From NCBI GenBank assembly GCA_032622095.1, contig CP136061.1:133366087-133430086 (forward strand): a stretch of DNA of 64,000 nucleotides. The letters are read 5' to 3'. Origin of the DNA: Siphonodentalium dalli (taxonomy: Eukaryota; Mollusca; Scaphopoda; Gadilida; Siphonodentaliidae). The notes beneath the pieces were generated by a model, which was given only the letters and a program-made list of their open reading frames with translations, did no database searches and was not told the origin of the DNA. How positions within the stretch are numbered: the first letter of the stretch is position 1; each line of letters begins with the position of its first letter. Of the stretch, positions 36,501-45,500 are shown in pieces. The position numbers and the translations under genes were made by a program.

Positions 36501-39500
36501 TCCAACACTTGGAAAGCTTGTGTCCTGGTCCCCCCCCCCCCCCGTGTCCAGTCAAAAACTTCTAGTTAATTTAAGAAAATAATATTGTCCTACATTTGGT
36601 CAAAATTGACACTGCAATTGTCATCAGATGGAAATTTCCAACTCTATGAATGCTTGAGGCTAGTCTAAATGCCAGGATTTTGCGATTTTCTTGTTCACGT
36701 TTAAAAAAAACTTTCGCCCGGTGTGTCCTGGTCCCTCCCCGTGGCCAATACAAAACTGCTAATGAGTTTAAGAAAACAATGTTTTACTACATTTGGTTAA
36801 AATCGTTGACTGAAAATTTCCAAACTAAGGGAGAGTATGAGGTTTGAAATTTCCAACACTAGGAAAGCTTGAGGTCGGTCTAGATGCTAGGATTTTGCGA
36901 TTTTCTTGTTTAGATTTCACAATTTTGAATTTTCTCACACCGGGCCGAACAACCATGGTCGGCCCGGTGGGACCTGGTTTATTTCCCGTAGTCGTGTGCA
37001 CACCCCCAACGGAAACCCTCTAGCCACGTCCTTGCACATACATATTACATAATAATGATGACAATTATGGATAATTCTGTCGTAAATTGTGGGGGGTGGC
37101 ATAATCTGGCTAGACTGTCTTCCTGCCGAAATCGCATTGAAATGAAATTGCGGACTGAAATGGTCTTGAAGTGGTGGCGTCCTGGTTGATGTGAGGTCAA
37201 AATTTAGGAACCGCTCTCCCCCCATCAGCATAACGCCTATCAGGTCATCCATGATAACAACGAACTGAATTTCCACCACATATATATGACCTGGCATTTA
37301 TACCTGTATTGCCACAATATATCACGAGAATCCCTGGTCGTACGTTGTGACTGGTCGAATTATTGACAATATAAACAGGTCATGATTATCGCATTGTTTC
37401 AAATGAGACGCTAATTGAAGTATTAAGGGACTGTAACCAAACACACGCTTTGAGTTGTAAAAAAGTGGTACGAAATAATGATGGTACGTGTTCGTCAAAA
37501 CTCTTACGCGTAGTCGTTTTGCGAAAGGACATTTTGGCCATACGGATAGACTTACGACTACGAATAGCTATCCGTATTCGTAATCGTAAACGTGAGGATG
37601 CGAAAGGTCTCTATTACCAAACTCGCGTGCCACGCGTGGTTGGATTGTCCATTTATTAATGACCATTTTAGGTGCGGATTGTCCATTTATAAGTGGACAA
37701 TCCTTGAAGAATTGCCTGCACAAGTGATTGTAGATCATGCCATGAATCTCTACTCTTAGCTACGCACGTAGATATCATATTCCACCAGTACAAAACCTTG
37801 GAACTTTTTGACGTTTTGACAGGGAACCTTATAAAGTCGAAAACATAACGCGGGGAATATATTTCTGTGTTATGATCTGTTCCTTAATAATGGACTTCAC
37901 TGCACGTATGTGAAGGTCCCAACTAGAAATTTCACGATTTAAGTGACTTTGTGAGAGATTTTGCTCTGCATCGTGTACAATTATGAATTTTCTCCTATTC
38001 AATTATTCAATGTTTATTGCCATATCGGCTCACAAAAGTTACAGAAAAAAATCAATTTCGAGTTGGGACTTTCACCTACAGTGAAGTATATTATTAAGGA
38101 ACAGATAATAACTAAGATATATATTCCCCGAGTTATCTTTTCGACTGTATAAGGTTCCCTGTCAAAACTTCAAAAAGTTCCCAGCTTTTGTACTGGTGGA
38201 ATATATGATCTCTACGGACTTCAGTCAGAGTAGAGATTCATGACATGATCTACAAACTTTCATTGCAAACCAACACCAAGTTATATCACACCTGATCAAG
38301 TGGTCCTGCTATAATGTGCTACGATGTTGGCGTGTGTATGCTGCTGTTATGGCAAACTGATGCTGTTATGAAAAAGTGACGTTATTTTTTCGAAAGTTGT
38401 CATTTTCGCGGTGTTATCCAGGGAAAGCCGTTATGTGCATCAAACATTCAAAAACAAATATTTTGCGAAATAGTTTAATACTGGTTGTATTGTTTAATTT
38501 AAAAAAAAAATTGTTTTGTTTTTTCAAATCAAAATGTTTAAACGTTCAAATTGTGCACGAATCCCACAAAGGGGCCAACGCTTAATAAAGGCTCTGTCTA
38601 AGATCAAAATAGGAGCCGCAGGTCAAAAACGCCTGTTTCAGCGATTGTAGCATATTGCACACATTTAAATAAAACAGTTGACGGAATTAAATGTGGTTCA
38701 TATGCGACTCACTTTTATCAGGTGGTACCAGGTCAATAAGCCAAGCGAGATCAAAGTTTACACCCATCCTCTTCCCTTTTCGGAACCCACGCCTCAATTT
38801 ACGATATTGTTGTACGGCAATCGGGCCACACGCTAGATTATGATTGCGCACCTGAAATTGGGGAAATCCCCAGGTTTTTCGAGCCGAGAGGATTTTCCGA
38901 ATTTTCAGTAAACAAGTGTACGTGTTAGGATATAAATGCAGTTTTTTTGTGGTTGTAAATGGATGATATTCCATTACACGTAGCTTTTGATCAATCAAAT
39001 AACCCCGGTTCATTAATAACGGAATTTCCACATTGGGGAGATGTCACATTCGCTGTTCACACAGTATAGACAGTGACAATATAACCAGCAAAGAATATAA
39101 CATCAGACTATGTCAACACATTGCACATATAAGTTTCATAAGGTTTACCTTGACGTTGGCCAGAATATAATGTATGAATATTTCACCTGTGTATGTTTAA
39201 ACGGGACTCAAGGCCTTCGAAGGGGGTTTATTCGAAATAACATAAATTTTATAACAACCTGTGAAACAACTGCCATTATATCTACAAAATAGATTGACCT
39301 TGTTCTTATTTTCGTTGTTGATAACGCTTAAACAATGAAATTTCACATGTCGAAATCATTGTTATGTAAACATTACTGTTACAGTATAATTTCGGATAGA
39401 AGTCCAATTAATCCAATAAGATACAAAAATACAAAAGTCTAACAAAAATTTGACGGTAAACATTGGAAAAGGTCAAAGCACGCACTTACCCACTGCAAGT

Positions 39501-42500
39501 GTCTTGGATCCCTTTAAAACCACTTTACGCTAAATATAATATCATGGGGAACAATACTGCAAACGTGCCTTCAAATTTAAAATAATTGATAGTTTGTTGC
39601 CAAGAAGATATACATCATCTTTAACCCTCTTTGTGTTAAATATTAATTAACTTATTAACTGAAGATTTCCCACGATGAATATATGCGTCCGTCGCCCAAA
39701 TAGAAGGAACGTTCTTAATGTTAAACTTTTGTGATCGTTTACCGTGGATGATTGTGTGGATCTTCGCTATCCCAGTATTAAACCAATGATGTTGATTTCA
39801 AATATTTTTCATTTTTCCTTTTGCATGGTAAGCTGAAAATTGGCTTTATAAACTTTGTTTAAAATCTGACCGTGGAGTTAACAAAATGACCTTACCTTCG
39901 ATACATTGGAATCGCATTTGCGCAGACGTCGCCCAGGCGTTGATCGTCCAACATGACGTCCCTTGTGTCTGATCAGTTCCAACATTATACCGACACTGTT
40001 GCTTCCCGCTACAGGCATCATATAGCTCACGCTCCTGTTGATTCCGCATGTTGTACTGACAACTAACGTCCCCACAGCAGTCGACAGGTGAGCATTGCTG
40101 AACGCCGAATAAAGGAGACGATATGGCCACTCTGGAGTTAATTGGACATGACAGGTCGAATAATTCGTTCAAACATTTTGAGACGAAGAAGTATGTGTAT
40201 CCTGTGGATGTAGAACCTGAAAGACATCGTAGTTGAGTTATCGGTTGGAATAGTACATGCATGGCCAGGATGGCAGGATCCTACGTCACAAATCATTGCC
40301 AATCAAGCCTCTAACCCAAAGCGGTTTTGATTTTAAATAATCATTAAACATATAAACATTTTTCTGATGGGATAAACTAATACATGAGCTGTGGAAATTC
40401 ACAATTAAACAATCAGTAATAGTTAAAAACTCATTTTTATAACTGATATTTACAAGAAAAATAGATATCGATTGTGCCCCTAGTTTGAACATCAAACACA
40501 CCACATCCATTTAATAGATGTTCGTAAAATGCATATAATCTCTTTCACTGCACAGCTAACTCATGTAGTCTCTGTACGCCTAGTAATACACAATTGCCAC
40601 ATAATTCAACAGCCGTATGTCAATTCCCCCACACTGACCATCCTCTCTTTCTAAACTTTCTTAAATCTAACTACTCTCCTTTCGTCTCATTGGTTATCTT
40701 CAATTCCCAAAATCTTACCCCACTCCAGTTCTTATCTTATCTCTTGCGATCTTTTGTTGAGTGTGATCTATATTAAATTCACAACTGAGTTATCTAAAGT
40801 AACAAACCAGCAAATATTCCCGCCTGACTCGCCCCGAACGGCCTTATGTCGTTCGGGAAATTTGAGCGATCTGGGAGAGGACTTACAAAAAAAATCCACA
40901 ATAGGCTTGTTGTCTCATCCCATTCCAATCACCCATAATCATCCATTAGCATTTTTTTAAAAATATTCATCTTGTTTGTATTGGAAATAAATATTGTTTA
41001 CACCAATATCTTTCACTCGATCAATCGTAAGTAAAATAACTCATGTAACATATATCTAGCTCACCCACTGCATGCGTTCCAGATAGCAGATATCCGGACC
41101 TCCAACGCGGTGAATTTGGTTACGTACACACACTCGCAATTTTACGCGGTATATTTTGCAGGCATTTCTTCATAGAAACCCCTATTGTGCCAGAATATAA
41201 AGTTATAAACAGCATTACTATATGTAGTGTAAATATGTTTGTCAACTCTAACGCGTGTTAACTCACGATTGAGTTCATTAAAGCATTTTTTCAAACATTA
41301 AAATAAAATGCATCTTTACCAAAGCTAACAACAGGAGAAGTAAGATTTATGTATCCGCCCCCCCCCCCCCCACATGTAACGGTGTTCTACTGACAGTTTC
41401 CTACAAATACCTGCATATGTGTGATTGATTCTTGCGAGATAATTTAATTATATTTTACAGTCAAACTGTGGTAGCATCGATACAGGTGGAACTGCATAGA
41501 TTTTACTTCTCATGTAGTTATCTGTGGTACAGATGTATATTTTTGCATCTTTCCGTTCATATCCTGGCAACATATCGTTTTTCTTCGACGAAATTCCTGC
41601 AAACCATATACCGTGCAAACTTGCGAATGTACGAACATACCCTTAGAGATTGCATTAGTGACGTATATGTTCCTGGCCCTGTAATAGCTAGCTCTAGTTA
41701 CACGTGCGTGTGGCACACGGTCTATATAAGCGGTACCAAATCCTCAAATGAAATTCATAAAAAACATTCCTATAGGTGTATCGACACGTTCCCCTTATAT
41801 ATATGTTGTAATGTTGTACCGTGCCGATGTCAACAATGTGTATGAATTTGGATTAAACATATTTTATTGATAGCAAATTAGTGTATATATTTGCTCAGTA
41901 TGAAGGTGGTATAAATATATGGTATTAGCAGTATTTGGCATTAAGCATAGTGGTTACCATAAGCAAGCTCATAGGGATATAACATTTTGAATGGAAACTG
42001 TGGCGTATATACTGACATAAATATAATGCACACGAATGTGTATAGCTCAATCAAATTGTTATTGTTCACAAAGGACCATATTAAAGACATATTATGGACT
42101 TGTTCGGTGCGTGAAATTGTTACGTTAGTTTTCCGGCGTTACGCCAACTGGATGAATGTATCATTATACTAAAATCGCCGAAAGTTTCAAGCAAATCGAC
42201 CATACTACTCCACAAAAGCATCATCTGAACTACGCTTATAATTGTAAATATTTACTTCTCGATTCGGGACGCAACTATTGACGATAAACTAACGAAAACA
42301 ATTTCACCACCGAGAGACACTGCATTTAATTAGTATACAAGAATGTCGGTGTGTGTTGTCAATTTGGATATAATATTTGTAAAAATAACTACTCTGAGCA
42401 AGATTGTTCTCCATTTCTATTTTACACACCCTAGCAGAGTGTTTCATATCACTTTACATGTCATTTGATACTATGAAGCGCCATCACGTGTCAACGAGTA

Positions 42501-45500
42501 GTTTGACCATTGTACGGTGAGCGAACTATTGCCCGGGCTATATGGTCTCGAACTATTACTCGCCTGCACGCATGCTGACGTCACAATCTGGCGCGATGCC
42601 AGAATTTGGCGCGATGCCATAATTGTCATTGTTACCCAATAGTAGAGTTTTACTTCGTAAATCATTGGGATTTAGAATTAACTGGTTAACCCCAAATTCG
42701 CGTTCGTAACGCCACAACGAACCGTTGCCCGCCCTGAATGAACTGTTGCCCGGTTTGCAATCACGGTCAGCTTTCGTGACGTCAAGCGTGAACTGTTGTC
42801 CGACTCGAGCGAACTGTTGACTGGCTCCGAGCGAACTGTTGACTGGCCCGAACGAACTGTTACATGGTTTGCAATTTCCGTGACTTTTCGGCTATTTCCG
42901 GTTTCGTTTTTTAATTATACCGGTTTTCCGCACTCTCATAATTCGAAATAACACTATTAAAGAGTGTGATTAATTAGCAATGACCTGATTATATACAAAT
43001 AAATGTATTGGGTAACAAAGCCATTATTTCATGTGTCTTTTGGGAACAGGCAAAATTGTTGTCCCTCGGTATCAGGAATGACTATCGAACTGTTGCCCTC
43101 GGCCTTCGGCCTTGGGCAACAGTTCGATAGTCATTCCTGATACCTCGGGACAACAATTTTGACTGTTCCCAAAAGACACATGAAATAATTGCTTACTATT
43201 CTACGGCGAGGGCAGAATGGAGTGAATTTGGCGAATTATCGCCCGAACTATATCACACACGTCACGGTTGGCGCGAGGAAGAATATGGCGCGATGTCAAA
43301 ATTGCCACGATTCTTTTTTGAACTATCGCTATAGGGCAATTGTCTTCTAACTATTTATCAGCCTGCTGACGTCGTGGTTGGCGCGAGGCGAAATTTATTT
43401 CATATATAATAAAACAACTATTGACTGCCTTGGGTTGGGTGGAATGGTGATAATTATTTTCTCTCGTCTGTTGACACTCGTTAAATGTTTTAATCACAAA
43501 GAAACTCATAAATAAACTCCATCACACACCATGCAATACATTTTCGATTACGTTCACATATACACATATCGAACTATAAAATTATCGGAAACCTGAACTA
43601 AATTTCGTATTGGTCGATCTTCCAGTTTTCAACTTGCGTTAACATAATCTTGCGTTACTGCAAGGTATACGCCGCTGTCAATCCTGTGTCTTATTTTTGC
43701 CTCCAGGACATAGGTGTGTGATGAAATGATAATATCACAATGACGCTGAATATGCAACGTGCAGAAGGCGGAAAATTGGGCTAATTAGGGGCATTCATTA
43801 TACGGTCATGAATAAAATCAAGCAACAAATAAATCATTATATTTCTCGAACGACTCAATAACATGCATTGATTTAAACATATTTTATTGTATATAAATTA
43901 TATACATGGGGATTGGACACAAGTTTTTTTCAATTTAGTGACGTCTCTCTCCCGCACAAAATATGTAACATAACATTTAAACAACATGACAGGATGAAAT
44001 TTGTGTATGTTTAAGCAGGGAAACAGATGTGAATATATTTCCTATAAGGTGCGATTGTCCAGTGGTACGAGTAGCAAAAAAACGCGGTTGCCTAAAATTG
44101 TATTATTTATTTGATACATGTACTGCTCGGGCTGGTAGAAGTAGGGTGAGATATTCTGGAGTTTCTTCATTGGTTATTTTATAAAAGTGTTTGTAGGTGG
44201 TGTTTCTCCCTGCGCTCCCTATAAGGTTGGACCACCCCACTTCGAGTAAACATTTGTATTGGAGACAGAGCGGGTTAACCCGGTCACTATTCTGGCGGCG
44301 TCCACATGTATATACGTTCAAGTTTGTCCATCCAGTATTGTGGTACACAGTCCCAAACTACATCTGCATAATCCATTATTGGTAGAAAGTAAGTTTTGTA
44401 ATTTGTTTCTAAAGTATTTGCACTTCAGCTGTATTTGAATCGTCTTAGTTGTGAGATGTGGGACGAAACTCTCTTCATTATATTAGTAATGTGATCGTTG
44501 CATGTAATAACATGCATGCATAGTGACACTTATGTAGATTCTTAAGAAATGGATCGATGTTGATTTGCACAATGGAGAGTCACAATAATGGTGAATTAAA
44601 AACACAGTTTGAGCTTATACTGTGCCCATTCGTGATAATAAGTTAAAAACATGAAAATTAATTGTTTCCGCGTTATTTGTTTAACGCTGTCGATAAGGAT
44701 ATGGCGAGGTGAGAATAAGAGAAAATACGTTTGGCTGCGAAGTCGAAAGTAGCTTCCATATTTATTTCATCACCCCCATTTCTGCATGGAGAAGAGTATA
44801 ATTACACAGAAGAGTTTTATTTACAACGTTTCGCGTTATGTACATGAATCTAACGGTGCGTATATGGCGTATATACATGTATAGTTTTTGTCGTGTATCT
44901 AGAACATAAGAAACAGGTTAAATTGAATGCCGATGGAAACTTTGACACGTAAATCAGCTTGGTGAAATTGTTAATACAAACTAAATACAGTAGTTTTCTT
45001 TCATTAGAGTTACCCGAACAAACATTTGTTCTTGGCAAGCTGCGCTAGGTATATTTATGCAGATTGTTCGAGTATATTAATTAACACTTTCAGTGCCAAG
45101 TCCGATTTTTGTATCAACCCATATTTCCTTGATCATTTTTCAAATTTATCACATTATATAATCAATAAATTTGAAAAATGATCAAGGAAATATGGGTTGA
45201 TACACAAATCTGACTTGGCACAGAAAGGGTTACATTAACACGTGTTGTAATGAAATAGCTAGAAATGAGGTTTCAGTTGGGTCCAGAAATAGATAGTAAC
45301 TGTTGCTGGACGGGGATATTGATATTTTGAAAAAAATCGACTAAGTTTTAAATTCGTGGTTAGAATTTCTCATACTTATTTCGTCTCATCACATATTATG
45401 GATGTAAGTTTTGAAGAATAATGTTTTAGGGAAAACAAAAGTGTTTTGAACCCATTTTCCGCAGTCTTGGTCTGATTTCCTCGAAAATTGACTTGGGACC

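Noticed and set aside
44197-44385. Plus-strand ORF at 44.2 kb
   Set aside because: It is the shadow of the minus-strand LINE fragment.
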